This document shows, one piece after another, positions 20,611-30,423 of a stretch of 38,162 bases of DNA (within the stretch, counting starts at the first letter, position 1; every line of letters starts with the position of its first letter). The DNA is taken from the NCBI GenBank assembly GCA_002359655.1, contig DENL01000041.1:251-38412 (forward strand). The letters are read 5' to 3'. Position numbers and translations under genes: made by a program. The notes beneath the pieces were generated by a model. That model was not told the DNA's origin and ran no database searches. It saw only the letters and a list, made by a program, of their open reading frames with translations. The DNA comes from Rickettsiales bacterium UBA2645 (GTDB lineage: Bacteria; Pseudomonadota; Alphaproteobacteria; Rickettsiales; UBA1997).

Positions 20611-21233
20611 CGCTTGCAACTTTTTCGGATCTTAAATCAGCAATTGAAAATTGGCTTAATGAAACTGGCAATCAAGCAATTATTGATAATGCCGCTGATT
20701 TTATTACTCTTGCTGAATGTTGGATGAAAGAAAACATGGAATTTAGGCCTAGGTATCTTGAAACCAGAGAAACTTTAACAAGTTCCGAAGAAACAGTTGA
20801 TTTGCCAGATGGATTTTTAGGAATTTCGCAATTACGAATAGATAGCGTAAGTCCAAGAAAAATTTTGCGCACAACTACGCAAAACGATATGGAAACTTAT
20901 TCAGGCACTGGTCAACCAGAAAAATTTGTTGTTGAAAGCACTTATTTAAGATTTTGTCCAATTCCTGATCAATCTTATGATTTTTCACTTCTTTATTATA
21001 AATTTCCTACTGCTTTAAGCGAAAGTAATACCACAAATTCAATTTTAACCAATCAACCAAATATTTATCTTTGGGCTTCATTGCTTCAAGCTGCACTTTA
21101 TTTAAAAGATGATCCGCAAATTGAAAAATTTGGTAATCTTCTTGAATCTTCAGTTAGAAATCGTTACCAACGAGATTTGAAAGAAAAATATTCTGCACCA
21201 GTTCAAATGGTAAATCCTTATCGAATATTTTAA
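20607..21233 (+). CDS. Head-tail adaptor protein (podovirus type)
   Basis: 208 aa. TFSDLKSAIENWLNETGNQA, ITLAECWMKENMEFRP, VDLPDGFLGISQLRID and NIYLWASLLQAALYLKDDPQ are the usual landmarks of the adaptor that sits under the portal (P22 gp4/SU10-type). Length and position are right. Starts with a 4-base overlap; its own stop overlaps the next ATG (TAATG). Confidence 0.75.
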   Translation: MTLATFSDLKSAIENWLNETGNQAIIDNAADFITLAECWMKENMEFRPRYLETRETLTSSEETVDLPDGFLGISQLRIDSVSPRKILRTTTQNDMETYSGTGQPEKFVVESTYLRFCPIPDQSYDFSLLYYKFPTALSESNTTNSILTNQPNIYLWASLLQAALYLKDDPQIEKFGNLLESSVRNRYQRDLKEKYSAPVQMVNPYRIF

Positions 21234-22705
21234 TGCAAATACCTTTTGGAGATTTTACACCAGATTTACCAGATTTAGTAGGTGGACTTAAAACTGCTAA
21301 AAATGTTTTTCCTTTTGGGAAATATTATGGTCCAGTCCCATCTTTTGCTACAATAAACGATGCACTTGAAGAACGTCCTCTTAATGCAGCTTCTTTTTCT
21401 GATCCAGATGGAAACACCACAATTTTTGTGGGAACTGCAACAAAACTTTATAAAATTAACGGCGATGGTTCTTATACAGATGTAACAAGAACTTCTGGTG
21501 ATTATAATACTCTCGAAGAAGAAACTTGGAATTTTGAAATATATGGCACAAATGTTATTGCTACAAACTATAGCGATAGTATGCAAGTTTTTGATCTTTC
21601 TAGTAGCACAGAATTTTCAGATTTAGCAGGAAGTCCACCAAATTCTAGGATTCTTGGTGTAATAAATAATTTTTTGGTGGTTGGTGACACTAATGACACT
21701 GATGGTCAAAAAATTACTCGTCTTAGATGGTGTGCAATTGATGATATTACTGATTGGACGCTTTCAATTTCAACGCAAGCAGATTATCAAAATGTTGAAA
21801 GCGGAAATGGTGGGCATATTCAGGGAATTTATGGTTTTGGTGATTACGGAGTAATTCTTCAAGAACGATCCATTGTTTTAGCAACATACATAGGATCACC
21901 AGAAATATTTAGATTTGATTTAGTTGAAAAAAATCGTGGCGCCAAAATTTCTTCTTCAGTAATTGGAAATGGTAAATCGGTATTTTTTTTGGATACTAAT
22001 GGTTTTTACGAATTTACCAATAATCAAGCCGTACCAATCGGATTAGACAAAGTTGATAATTATTTTTGGTCTAATGTTAAAACTAATTATTTGAGTCGTA
22101 TTAGTGTTTCTATTGATCCTAGTAATAAATTAGTTCTTTGGTCATATCCTTCAATTAATAGTGGAGATGGAACACCAGATTCAATTTTGGTTTATAACTG
22201 GGAAAAAAAGCAATGGTCAACAATTTCTCAAAACCTTTCTTTTATTTTTAAAACTTTAACCCTTGGCTACACTTTAGAAGGTTTAGATGATGTTTCGTCA
22301 AGTTTAGATGATTTGCCATTTTCTCTTGATAGTCGAGTTTGGCAAGGTGGAACTGTTTTATTAGGCGGCTTTTCTTCTGATTACAAACTTGGTTATTTTA
22401 ACTCTACAACTAAAATGACTGCAATTCTTGAAACTCAAGAAATAATTGGTGTAGAACAACAAAAAACTACAATTGATCGAGTTGAGCCAATGGTTGAAGG
22501 TGGCACTGGTTCAATTGCTATCGGTTATAGAAATTCTATTAGCGACAGCGTTGTATATTCTACAAGCTATGATGAAAATACATATGGATTTTGTAATATT
22601 AGGGTTCCAAATGCTTTTTATCAACGAATTAAATTAACTCTAGCAAATGGTTTTACCAAAGCTTTTGGAGTTAATGTAAGAACAAAACTGGCAGGACAGA
22701 GGTAA
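21233..22705 (+). CDS. Tail hub/packaged-DNA stabilisation protein (P22 gp10-like)
   Basis: 490 aa. Opens MQIPFGDFTPDLPDLVGGLK and has repeated beta-strand blades: TATKLYKINGDGSYTDVTRT, VINNFLVVGDTND, LRWCAIDDITDWTLSISTQA, GFGDYGVILQERSIVLATYI, VFFLDTNGFYEFTNN. This agrees with the beta-propeller nozzle of P22-like tails. Closes the portal after packaging and carries the fibres. Confidence 0.78.
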   Translation: MQIPFGDFTPDLPDLVGGLKTAKNVFPFGKYYGPVPSFATINDALEERPLNAASFSDPDGNTTIFVGTATKLYKINGDGSYTDVTRTSGDYNTLEEETWNFEIYGTNVIATNYSDSMQVFDLSSSTEFSDLAGSPPNSRILGVINNFLVVGDTNDTDGQKITRLRWCAIDDITDWTLSISTQADYQNVESGNGGHIQGIYGFGDYGVILQERSIVLATYIGSPEIFRFDLVEKNRGAKISSSVIGNGKSVFFLDTNGFYEFTNNQAVPIGLDKVDNYFWSNVKTNYLSRISVSIDPSNKLVLWSYPSINSGDGTPDSILVYNWEKKQWSTISQNLSFIFKTLTLGYTLEGLDDVSSSLDDLPFSLDSRVWQGGTVLLGGFSSDYKLGYFNSTTKMTAILETQEIIGVEQQKTTIDRVEPMVEGGTGSIAIGYRNSISDSVVYSTSYDENTYGFCNIRVPNAFYQRIKLTLANGFTKAFGVNVRTKLAGQR

Positions 22706-23019
22706 TGCAAAATAAGCTTAACCAAAGCCAAACAGATTTAGAATTTAAAAATCGCACAATTAAACTTTTTGATGCAATTCTTGATGGTAAAATTAATGCA
22801 ATTGGTAGCAAAACATTAACAGCAAATTCTACTACAACTATAATTACAGATAGACGTATTGGCGTTGATAGTATTTTATTTTTGGCGCCAACAACAGCAA
22901 ATGCAGCTGCGGCATTGTCAGGAATTTATCAAGCAGTCACCGCTCAATATGAAATCACATTAACTCACGCTAGTAATTCGCAAACCGATAAAACTTTTAA
23001 ATATGCTATTCTTGGCTAG
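22705..23019 (+). CDS. Small virion-region protein, 104 aa
   Basis: GSKTLTANSTTTIITDRRIG then VDSILFLAPTTANAAAALSG and ITLTHASNSQTDKTFKYAIL follow a pattern I know from podovirus gene clusters after the tail hub, always without known function. Beta-rich C-terminus. Start overlaps the hub stop. The last 14 bases overlap the opposing lipoprotein gene. Confidence 0.65.
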   Translation: MQNKLNQSQTDLEFKNRTIKLFDAILDGKINAIGSKTLTANSTTTIITDRRIGVDSILFLAPTTANAAAALSGIYQAVTAQYEITLTHASNSQTDKTFKYAILG

Positions 23020-23509
23020 GTTTAGGTGTTCGATTTCTTTTTCTAAACAAGTAAGTTATGTATTCATCTTTGTTTCTATCCCAGACAACACAATTTATTT
23101 GCTTATCTAGTTTATATTCATTAAGGCAAAATTTATTATCTGCTTCCCAAATCACTAAATCAGCACCTTTTTCTTGAGCAAAACGAAACCAATAATTTTC
23201 ATTCATATCATTTAAAGGTTTTTTTCCTTCAATTGGCCAATCGTAATTTTGTATTGTTTCTATTCTAGTTCCTACCAATTCATAATCAGAAGAAAATTTT
23301 AAAATTTTATAGTACAGCGCTGCTCTTCCAGAAACTCTAATAATTTTTACTTCGTTTTTAGAAGATGGATAGCTTTCCAACTCTGAATAATAAGGTATCA
23401 CAAAATATTTTTTCCATCTCTCGTAATCCAATTCAGAATTTAATTCAGGATCAGAAAAATTTTTGCAGCTTGTTAGTAATGTCAAAAAAATTATTAAAAT
23501 TTTTTTCAT
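23006..23509 (-). CDS. Lipoprotein encoded against the late operon, 167 aa
   Basis: MKKILIIFLTLLTSCKNFSD is a type II signal peptide with lipobox LTSC (Cys15). The mature protein is beta-rich, including AALYYKILKFSSDYELVGTR and QEKGADLVIWEADNKFCLNE. It is the only minus-strand gene between 12.8 and 34 kb and overlaps the 22705-23019 gene by 14 bases. TTAACA with TCTAAT 15 bases on, upstream of its start, could be its own promoter. A typical lysogenic-conversion cargo gene (moron); superinfection exclusion is plausible but unproven. Confidence 0.75.
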   Translation of the reverse strand: MKKILIIFLTLLTSCKNFSDPELNSELDYERWKKYFVIPYYSELESYPSSKNEVKIIRVSGRAALYYKILKFSSDYELVGTRIETIQNYDWPIEGKKPLNDMNENYWFRFAQEKGADLVIWEADNKFCLNEYKLDKQINCVVWDRNKDEYITYLFRKRNRTPKPSQE

Positions 23510-23572
23510 AAAAAAATTAGAAATCCGTTTTAGCTATGTTAATTGAGTGATGAATAAATTTATTTTTTTCAT

Positions 23573-24130
23573 ATGCAATATTTTCATAAAATTTCAGAAA
23601 ATGAACCAGTAGCATCATTATTGGCCGCTGTAATGCGTCAACCTGAGCTTTGGAATCAAAATCTTTTAAGAACTACACACGAAGGCACTCCTCATAGCGA
23701 AGTTTCTGATATTTGGCTTAGATTTAATGACCTTTCAGAATATAAAAAAACTAACGAAAGATCAACAATATTAGACCAGCACGAAAGTATTGATTATCCA
23801 GCTTTTGCAATGCTTCCGCAAGCTCGCCAAATTATTTTTAACTTGATGCGCTTTGTTGAAGGAAAGCGTTTAGGTCGCGTTCTTATTACAAAACTTGAAC
23901 CAAGTAAAAAAATTTATCCTCATGTCGATAGTGGAGATCATGCGGCATATTATGATCGTTATCATGTTGTTTTAAAAAATTCAGAAGGATCAATTTTTAG
24001 AGCAGGTAATGAAGTTTTGTGCATGAAGGCCGGTGATATTTATTGGTTTGATAATTCAGCAGAACACGAAGTTATTAATAACAGTTATGACGACCGAATC
24101 GTTATGATTGTAGATATTAGATCAAAATAA
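23573..24130 (+). CDS. Aspartyl/asparaginyl beta-hydroxylase-like Fe(II)/2OG dioxygenase
   Basis: 185 aa. The facial triad is visible as IYPHVDSGDH (H-x-D, residues ~118-120) and AEHEVINNS (distal His), with DDRIVMIVDIRSK supplying the Arg that holds 2-oxoglutarate. LWNQNLLRTTHEGTPHSEVS then DIWLRF is the N-terminal block of the phage version. It acts on protein Asp/Asn side chains or a similar substrate. Its position within the structural operon, coupled (TAATG) to an acetyltransferase, suggests modification of a virion or host-surface protein. Confidence 0.72.
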   Translation: MQYFHKISENEPVASLLAAVMRQPELWNQNLLRTTHEGTPHSEVSDIWLRFNDLSEYKKTNERSTILDQHESIDYPAFAMLPQARQIIFNLMRFVEGKRLGRVLITKLEPSKKIYPHVDSGDHAAYYDRYHVVLKNSEGSIFRAGNEVLCMKAGDIYWFDNSAEHEVINNSYDDRIVMIVDIRSK

Positions 24131-24591
24131 TGACTGATTTAGTTTTTGAAATTCAAGATTGGTTTTCTGTTAGAAAAAAAATGGAATGGCTATTTCCTTT
24201 ACATTGGGAAGAAGTGGCCAACTACAAAGATAAAATCAAATTAAATCTTGATGATGAATCCTACAATAAGTTAGCTCAAGATGGCAATTTACATATTGTT
24301 GTGGCTCGAGATAAAGACAAAATAGTTGGTTACCACTGGCTTATTATAAAATCACATCTTCATTACAAACAAAGTTTAACTGCGTTTACAGATGTTTACT
24401 TTTTACATCGTGATTACCGCAAAGGATGGAATGGAATTAAACTTTTTAAATTTGTTTTAAAAACTTTGAAAGAAAAAAAAATTGAAAGGGTGATTTTTAC
24501 ATCAAAAACCAAGCATGATAAAAGCAAAATTTTTGAACGACTTGGTTTTGATAGAGCTGAAACAATTTACACAAAATACATAGGAGATTAA
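24130..24591 (+). CDS. GNAT-family acetyltransferase
   Basis: 153 aa. LHIVVARDKDKIVGYHWLII, then TAFTDVYFLHRDYRKGWNGI (motif A region; the usual Q/R-x-x-G-x-G/A is reduced to R-K-G-W-N-G) and FERLGFDRAETIYTKYIGD (motif B) give the GNAT fold. Such a gene beside the dioxygenase is recurrent in P22-like structural clusters. The substrate is unknown. Translation is coupled to the dioxygenase. Confidence 0.7.
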   Translation: MTDLVFEIQDWFSVRKKMEWLFPLHWEEVANYKDKIKLNLDDESYNKLAQDGNLHIVVARDKDKIVGYHWLIIKSHLHYKQSLTAFTDVYFLHRDYRKGWNGIKLFKFVLKTLKEKKIERVIFTSKTKHDKSKIFERLGFDRAETIYTKYIGD

Positions 24592-24593
24592 TT

Positions 24594-25505
24594 ATGGCAA
24601 TAGCGGCGGTAGCGGCAGCGGGAGTAGCAGGAGCGGGAGCAGCTTATTTAGGAAGCCAAAACCAACCTAAAAATTTAACATCTTCAAGTGCTTACACTCC
24701 TTTTCAAGCCGATTATTTAAATTATGGTTTTGATCAGGCAAAACAAAATTATCAAATGCCTTTAAGTTATTATCCAGGTCAAACTTACGCTTCACCAAGC
24801 GATGCAACTATTTCAGGATTGCAAAAACAACAAGACAGAGCAACCAATGGCAATCCTTTATTGCCAGCAGCTCAAGCGCAAAATCTTGCTACGATCAACG
24901 GCGATTATTTAAATTCAAATCCTTATCTACAGCAAGCAATAGACAATGCTTCTGTTGGTGTTACGCGTAATTATTTAAATACAGTTGCACCAGGTATTCA
25001 AAGTCAATTTTCAGGTTCTGGTAGATATGGAAGTGGTGCTTTAAATGCAGTTCAAGATAATTCTCGCTATGATTTGGCAAGTAATCTTAGCCAACTTGCA
25101 GGCAATTTATCTTACACAAATTATAATCAAGAAAGGCAAAATCAACTTGCGGCAGTTAATAACGCACCAGCTTTAGCAAATGCCGATTACACTGATATTG
25201 CTAGTTTGCTTGATGTTGGCAAACAACGTGAGGCCATTACACAACAAGGAATTGATGATTCTATTAATCGTTACAATTTTGCACAAAACGAACCAAATCA
25301 ACGCCTTGCAACCTATATGGGACTTATTAATGGCAATTATGGCGGAACTACAACAACTACGGAAAGAAATCCTGCTTATAAAACGGCAGCTTCAGCATTA
25401 GCAGGTGGTGCACTTCAAGGAATTGGTTTAGGATCTTCTTTGGTAGGATCTTATGGAAATTATCAAAACCAACAAGCGCAAGCTAATTATTATAATCGTC
25501 AATAA
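24594..25505 (+). CDS. Virion protein, probable DNA-ejection component 1
   Basis: 303 aa, good ribosome site (AGGAG). Ala/Gly-rich N-terminus (AVAAAGVAGAGAAYLGSQNQ). The block NPYLQQAIDNASVGVTRNYL then GSGRYGSGALNAVQDNSRYD and NYNQERQNQLAAVNNAP is seen in many podovirus proteins next to ejection genes. A C-terminal hydrophobic Gly-rich stretch (SALAGGALQGIGLGSSLVGS) could insert into membrane. The role is inferred from this pattern and the position. Confidence 0.65.
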   Translation: MAIAAVAAAGVAGAGAAYLGSQNQPKNLTSSSAYTPFQADYLNYGFDQAKQNYQMPLSYYPGQTYASPSDATISGLQKQQDRATNGNPLLPAAQAQNLATINGDYLNSNPYLQQAIDNASVGVTRNYLNTVAPGIQSQFSGSGRYGSGALNAVQDNSRYDLASNLSQLAGNLSYTNYNQERQNQLAAVNNAPALANADYTDIASLLDVGKQREAITQQGIDDSINRYNFAQNEPNQRLATYMGLINGNYGGTTTTTERNPAYKTAASALAGGALQGIGLGSSLVGSYGNYQNQQAQANYYNRQ

Positions 25506-25506
25506 A

Positions 25507-26673
25507 ATGCCATATAATCCAATTAATTTCAATGTTGGTAATAACGATCTTAATTATTCCCAACCTTTAATTCCAAATTATCAAGATCAGGCAAATGCAA
25601 TTCCACTGGTTGGTAATCCTGCGCCAAGAATTCCTTACCAAGCAAATAATACAATTCCTCAATCTGAATTACCTTATCAACCAAAAGGAATTATTGGTTG
25701 GCTTTCTTCCCCAGAAGTGGCTCAAGGATTTATTGCCGCTGGTGATGCTATTATGAATAGCGGTTATGGTGGAAATATTGGGGCTGCGGCTGGTGGATTT
25801 ATTCGTGGTCAACAAAATGCTCAAGAACAACAAAGGGAAAACAGAAAATTACAAATTCAAGATATTATAGCACGAGCGCAATATAACGCTTCTATGGCTA
25901 AAAATAATTTAAAACCTGTTGAAACGGCGCAAGGTGTTTTTTTACTTAATGAAGCTACTGGAGAATTAACACCAGCGCAAAATCAGGGAAAACAATTAAC
26001 CCCTTATTCAAAACCTCAAACTGTTGTAAACGTTAGTAATAGTGAAGAAGGAGCTTTTGATAAAGCCTATGGTAAAGATCGTGGCGAAAACGCAGCAAAA
26101 TTTGTTAATGAATATCAAACTCAAGCTGCAAAATCGGTAAATGCTCTTAACAGTTTAGATAATGCTAAAAATCAAGTTTTATCACTTCAGCAACAAGGAG
26201 TAACAACTGGTCCTTTAACACCTGGTTCTTTGGAAGTAGCAAAAACTTTTAATCAAATATTTCCAGGAAGCATAGATATTAAAAAAATTAAAACTCTTGA
26301 GCAGCTTAATCAATCTTCTAAAGATGCTGCTGGCGCTATTTTATCAAGTGGTCAATATGGTACTGGTAATGGTATTTCGTCAAATGATTTAAAAGCGGCT
26401 AATCAACGCGTTCAATCTGTTAGCAATACAATTGAAGGAAATTTAGCTATTATTGATACGCTACAAAAGCTTGAACAAAGAAAATATGAGATTGGTAATC
26501 TTGTTGGCCAATTGGCAGATAAAGGGGTTAAAAGTCAAACTCAAATTAATGCAGCAATCAAGAGCTATAATGAGACTCACCCTTTATTTTTATTAGATAA
26601 TCAATCAAAAGCGCAAGGCCAAGCAATTTTTAATGGTCAACCAATAAATTACACAATTCATCGCAAAAAATAA
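25507..26673 (+). CDS. Virion protein, probable DNA-ejection component 2
   Basis: 388 aa from the ATG at 25507 (MPYNPINFNVGNNDLNYSQP), immediately after the previous stop. The N-terminus is Pro/Asn/Gln-rich. Then a hydrophobic Gly/Ala segment (GFIAAGDAIMNSGYGGNIGA) is followed by long helices (EGAFDKAYGKDRGENAAKFV and onward). This matches inner-capsid ejection proteins in arrangement, not in a motif I can name. Confidence 0.6.
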   Translation: MPYNPINFNVGNNDLNYSQPLIPNYQDQANAIPLVGNPAPRIPYQANNTIPQSELPYQPKGIIGWLSSPEVAQGFIAAGDAIMNSGYGGNIGAAAGGFIRGQQNAQEQQRENRKLQIQDIIARAQYNASMAKNNLKPVETAQGVFLLNEATGELTPAQNQGKQLTPYSKPQTVVNVSNSEEGAFDKAYGKDRGENAAKFVNEYQTQAAKSVNALNSLDNAKNQVLSLQQQGVTTGPLTPGSLEVAKTFNQIFPGSIDIKKIKTLEQLNQSSKDAAGAILSSGQYGTGNGISSNDLKAANQRVQSVSNTIEGNLAIIDTLQKLEQRKYEIGNLVGQLADKGVKSQTQINAAIKSYNETHPLFLLDNQSKAQGQAIFNGQPINYTIHRKK

Positions 26674-28790
26674 TGGCCTCAGTTGAATTGCCTACAGGCG
26701 AAACTTTAGAATTTGATGACAAAGCAACTGATGATCAGATCCATTTTGCTGTTCAAGATTATCTAAACAAACAATCTAATGCCGAACAATCAGAAATAGC
26801 AATTCAACCACAAATACCAACTCAAAATCAAAAACCTCAACAATATTCTGCTTTTACTGAAAATTTTGTTCGCCCAGTTGCTAGGGCTACAAAAAACGCA
26901 GCCGCTGGTACTATCGGTTTTGCTGGTGATTTAGCGCAACAAGCAATAAATTTGCCAGGATATTTGGGAAACAAAGCAACTCAATTTGTTACTGGCAATC
27001 AAAATGCTCGACCATTCAAACCATTAAGCAACATAAACACAGCTAGTCCAGCAGTCAGGCAAGCTTTTGATAGCATTACAAACGATTTAACTGTTCCACG
27101 CAATCCAGCTGAGCAAAAAATTGATCAATATTCTGAAATGGCTGCTGGCGGTTTAGCTGGTGGGGCAAAAACAATCCCACAAGCTTTAAGTGTAGCTGGT
27201 GGAATAGCTGGCAATGAATTAAGCAATAAAGCAGCGGATTTATTAAATATTCAACCAGATTCCGCGGTAAGAACTGGATTAAATGTTGCTGGCGGTTTAG
27301 CTGGCGGTATTTCAACTGGATTAAGTGCAAATAAAATTCAAAATTTTGCTAAAGATTATAAAGTGCGCAGCACGCTTCCAAAGGCTTCAAAAGTAGTTTT
27401 AAATGATATTGAAAAAGCTGGATTAACTCCAGAACAAGTAATTAGCAGTCTTAAATCTGACGGCGGAATTGGTCTTGATCCAATTGATGTTATACCGGGT
27501 CAATCAGTTAATATTGATCAAATGGGACAAATTGCGGCTTCGCGTAAAGTGCTTGAAAGTGCGTTGGATAGAAGAGAGCAAAATTTAAGCAAAGCAATAA
27601 ATAACATAACTAAAAACGTTCAACCTGATGAATCTTCTTTTTCAAATTTAAGTCAGAAGTTTATTGATAATTTGATGTCAAAAAGATCAGCAACTTCAAA
27701 ACCTTTATATAAAGCTGCTTACGAACAAACTCCGCCATTATCTCCTCAAACATCAATTACTTCTGATGATGGCAATACAAGAACTTTGGGAAATTTATTA
27801 CAAAATCCAACCATTCAAAAAGCAATCCAAGATGGAAAAAATGCTGCTGCTAGATATAAAGGCACTTCAGGAATGAAGTTTTATAATGATTTGTTGCCAG
27901 ATACTCCACCAAATGATTTAAGAGCTTTACACAATGCTCAAACAATTCTTAAAGATGATATTGGAAAAATTGGTTTAACTGGAGCTAGTCAAGAACAAGC
28001 AGCAACAAAAGCTTTGCGAGATGATCTTTTAAAATTTATGGACGAAGCTTCGCCACTTTACAAGGAAGCGCGTAATAACTATTCAATTGATACTCAAGAA
28101 ATTTTAAACACCAAAAAAGGCGTTGTTGGAATTTTAGCAAATTTAAACAGCGAGAAATATTCAAATGCTGGTAAAAAGATTTTTAGCTATTCACCAAATG
28201 AAATTGCTAAAGTTAAACAAGAATTAATGAAAATTGATGCCACTAAATATCAACAGGGTATTAAAACTTTTATTAATCAAAAAATCGATGATCTTGGTGA
28301 TAAATCGTTAAATGAATTATTTAGAAAACCAATAGAAAGAGAAAAAATTCTGGCAATGTTGCCAGATAGTGCAAAATCTGGTTTTGACAAATTTATAAAA
28401 TATGCCGATCAAACCCGCCCAGTAAACGATGCTTTGCGAAATCTTTCGCCTATTGCTTCCGATTCACTCGAACAATCAATCCCTCAAAAAAATATTGCTA
28501 GCTCAATAGGTAAAAGCATTGGATACATTGCTAAACCAGTAGAAAATGTTGGCGTCGGAATTGCTGAAAAAACGCTTGGAAAAAATCTTGCAAAAAAAAC
28601 TATTGATCCGCAACAAAGTAAATTATTAACGAATTATCTTTTTACTGATGAAGGAATGCAAAATTTGCAACAACTTTCAAAATTAAGTAAGAAGTCTGAA
28701 ATCGACGCGGCTATTAGAGCGATCAAATCCCGCGCTATTATTCAAACTCCTTTAATTTTGAACGCAGAACAAAACAGCGATGGATCTTAA
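26673..28790 (+). CDS. Large virion protein, probable DNA-ejection component 3
   Basis: 705 aa. The N-terminus VELPTGETLEFDDKATDDQI then HFAVQDYL is the short beta-alpha module common at the start of podovirus ejection proteins. Hydrophobic Gly-rich segments (MAAGGLAGGAKTIPQALSVA, NVAGGLAGGISTGLSANKIQ) and long helices follow. It would be released into the host envelope with the DNA. TAATG overlap upstream, 11-base overlap downstream with the tail fibre. Confidence 0.65.
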   Translation: MASVELPTGETLEFDDKATDDQIHFAVQDYLNKQSNAEQSEIAIQPQIPTQNQKPQQYSAFTENFVRPVARATKNAAAGTIGFAGDLAQQAINLPGYLGNKATQFVTGNQNARPFKPLSNINTASPAVRQAFDSITNDLTVPRNPAEQKIDQYSEMAAGGLAGGAKTIPQALSVAGGIAGNELSNKAADLLNIQPDSAVRTGLNVAGGLAGGISTGLSANKIQNFAKDYKVRSTLPKASKVVLNDIEKAGLTPEQVISSLKSDGGIGLDPIDVIPGQSVNIDQMGQIAASRKVLESALDRREQNLSKAINNITKNVQPDESSFSNLSQKFIDNLMSKRSATSKPLYKAAYEQTPPLSPQTSITSDDGNTRTLGNLLQNPTIQKAIQDGKNAAARYKGTSGMKFYNDLLPDTPPNDLRALHNAQTILKDDIGKIGLTGASQEQAATKALRDDLLKFMDEASPLYKEARNNYSIDTQEILNTKKGVVGILANLNSEKYSNAGKKIFSYSPNEIAKVKQELMKIDATKYQQGIKTFINQKIDDLGDKSLNELFRKPIEREKILAMLPDSAKSGFDKFIKYADQTRPVNDALRNLSPIASDSLEQSIPQKNIASSIGKSIGYIAKPVENVGVGIAEKTLGKNLAKKTIDPQQSKLLTNYLFTDEGMQNLQQLSKLSKKSEIDAAIRAIKSRAIIQTPLILNAEQNSDGS

Positions 28791-30408
28791 ATACTGGTCG
28801 ACTACTCCCGCAAATAATGCCACCTACGATCCAGATATTAACTGGCAAGAAGGGCAAGCTCCAAGTACAGTAAATGGCTCGGCTCGTCAAATGATGGCAG
28901 CTATTAGGTCAAAATGGGAAGATGCGCAATGGTTTAATTATGGCTCAACAGTTTATCCAATTGTTTATGTGGCCGCAACTCAGTTTAGAATTACCGGTGC
29001 TGATGCAACTTCTATTTTTGAAGTTGGCAGAAGAGTTAGGGCGGTTGGCACTTTAACTGGTACAATTTATGGCACAATTACAACAAGTGTATTTTCGACA
29101 AATACTACAGTTACAGTAATTTGGGATAGTGGTAGTTTAAATAGTGAAACGCTCAATATTTCAATTTCGATTATTTCAAACACCAATAATTCGATTCCAT
29201 ATCTTAACAAAAAAGGATCTGATGTCGCTTCAGCTTCCACAATTGATTTAAATGCTGTCAATGGCGAGCTTATTGATGTTACAGGAACTACAGCAATTAC
29301 AGCAATTACGCTTAATGCTGGTCAATCTCGTATTGTTAGATTTACAGGGATTTTAACTTTAACAAATGGCTCTTCTTTAATTTTACCTACTGGGGCTAAT
29401 ATTACTACTGCCGCAGGTGATTTTGCTATTTTTGCAGGTTATGCAAGTGGCGTGGTTAGATGCGTTGGATATTTAAAAGCAAATGGTCAAGCATTAGCAG
29501 CAAGCGGATCTTTTACTGATCTTTCTGCAAGTGGTAAATTTTCAACTCCTTCGGTTGGAACTGTAACTATTGCAACCGATACTTTAACCATAACATCATC
29601 AACTTTTGTAGTAGAGGGCGAGGGTTCTGTTTCTGATAATCTTGCCACTATTAACGGCGGTGTTAATGGTATGACAATTGATTTTTCAATTCTCAACGCT
29701 TCGCATGTTATTACGATTAAACATGGTACAGGAAATATTATTTGCGAAGGTCAAAAAGATTTAAGGGTAGCAAATACTGATTGGCAAATTCGAGGTAAAT
29801 ATCGTTCTTCAGATTCTAAATGGTTAATTTGGGTTGTTAATAATAAGACTTATGGTGATTTAGTTGATATTCAAACCGCTTCAAGTTCTACGAATCTTCA
29901 ATTTTTAAATTTAAATTCTGCTTATAGGGTTTACGAATTTGAGTTTATTAATATTTTACCTTCTGTTAATGCAGTAATGTTAACAGCTCAATACTCTACA
30001 GATAATGGTGCTACTTGGTTAAATTCTAGTTATAAACAAAGAAAAAATTGGGCTAATACTACTGATGCTGATGGTTCTTATACAGACAAAACTAGTGGCT
30101 TAACAATAGCTGGACGCGATGGAGATGTTAACGCTGGTGTAGGAAATAACTCTGCTAGAGGCGGAGTTAGAGGAAAATTATTTTTATATGATCCATCTAA
30201 CACATCTAATTATAAAGGAGCGCATTGGTACGCGCATTATTATATTAGCACTAGCTATAACTATTATGCGAGATCTGACGGCATAGGAACTTATGAAGGT
30301 TCTACTTCTGCAATTAACGCAATCCAATTTTTATTTAAAACAGTAAATAGCGATACCACAAATGGCAATATCGCTTCAGGAACAATACTTCTTTACGGTA
30401 AACGCTAA
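28780..30408 (+). CDS. Tail fibre protein
   Basis: 542 aa. The N-terminus YWSTTPANNATYDPDINWQE then GQAPSTVNGSARQMMAAIR is the widespread fibre attachment domain. The middle is beta-rich. The C-terminal ~190 residues (LVDIQTASSSTNLQFLNLNS, ..., IQFLFKTVNSDTTNGNIASG then TILLYGKR) form the type of terminal domain that binds the host. Longest of three or four consecutive fibre-type genes. Confidence 0.8.
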   Translation: MDLKYWSTTPANNATYDPDINWQEGQAPSTVNGSARQMMAAIRSKWEDAQWFNYGSTVYPIVYVAATQFRITGADATSIFEVGRRVRAVGTLTGTIYGTITTSVFSTNTTVTVIWDSGSLNSETLNISISIISNTNNSIPYLNKKGSDVASASTIDLNAVNGELIDVTGTTAITAITLNAGQSRIVRFTGILTLTNGSSLILPTGANITTAAGDFAIFAGYASGVVRCVGYLKANGQALAASGSFTDLSASGKFSTPSVGTVTIATDTLTITSSTFVVEGEGSVSDNLATINGGVNGMTIDFSILNASHVITIKHGTGNIICEGQKDLRVANTDWQIRGKYRSSDSKWLIWVVNNKTYGDLVDIQTASSSTNLQFLNLNSAYRVYEFEFINILPSVNAVMLTAQYSTDNGATWLNSSYKQRKNWANTTDADGSYTDKTSGLTIAGRDGDVNAGVGNNSARGGVRGKLFLYDPSNTSNYKGAHWYAHYYISTSYNYYARSDGIGTYEGSTSAINAIQFLFKTVNSDTTNGNIASGTILLYGKR

Positions 30409-30423
30409 TCAATCAAAAAACTT

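Noticed and set aside
25453..25506. Upstream in-frame start for the second ejection protein
   Set aside because: It would overlap the preceding gene and add a Lys/Ile stretch read out of frame from it; the ATG at 25507 follows the stop directly.
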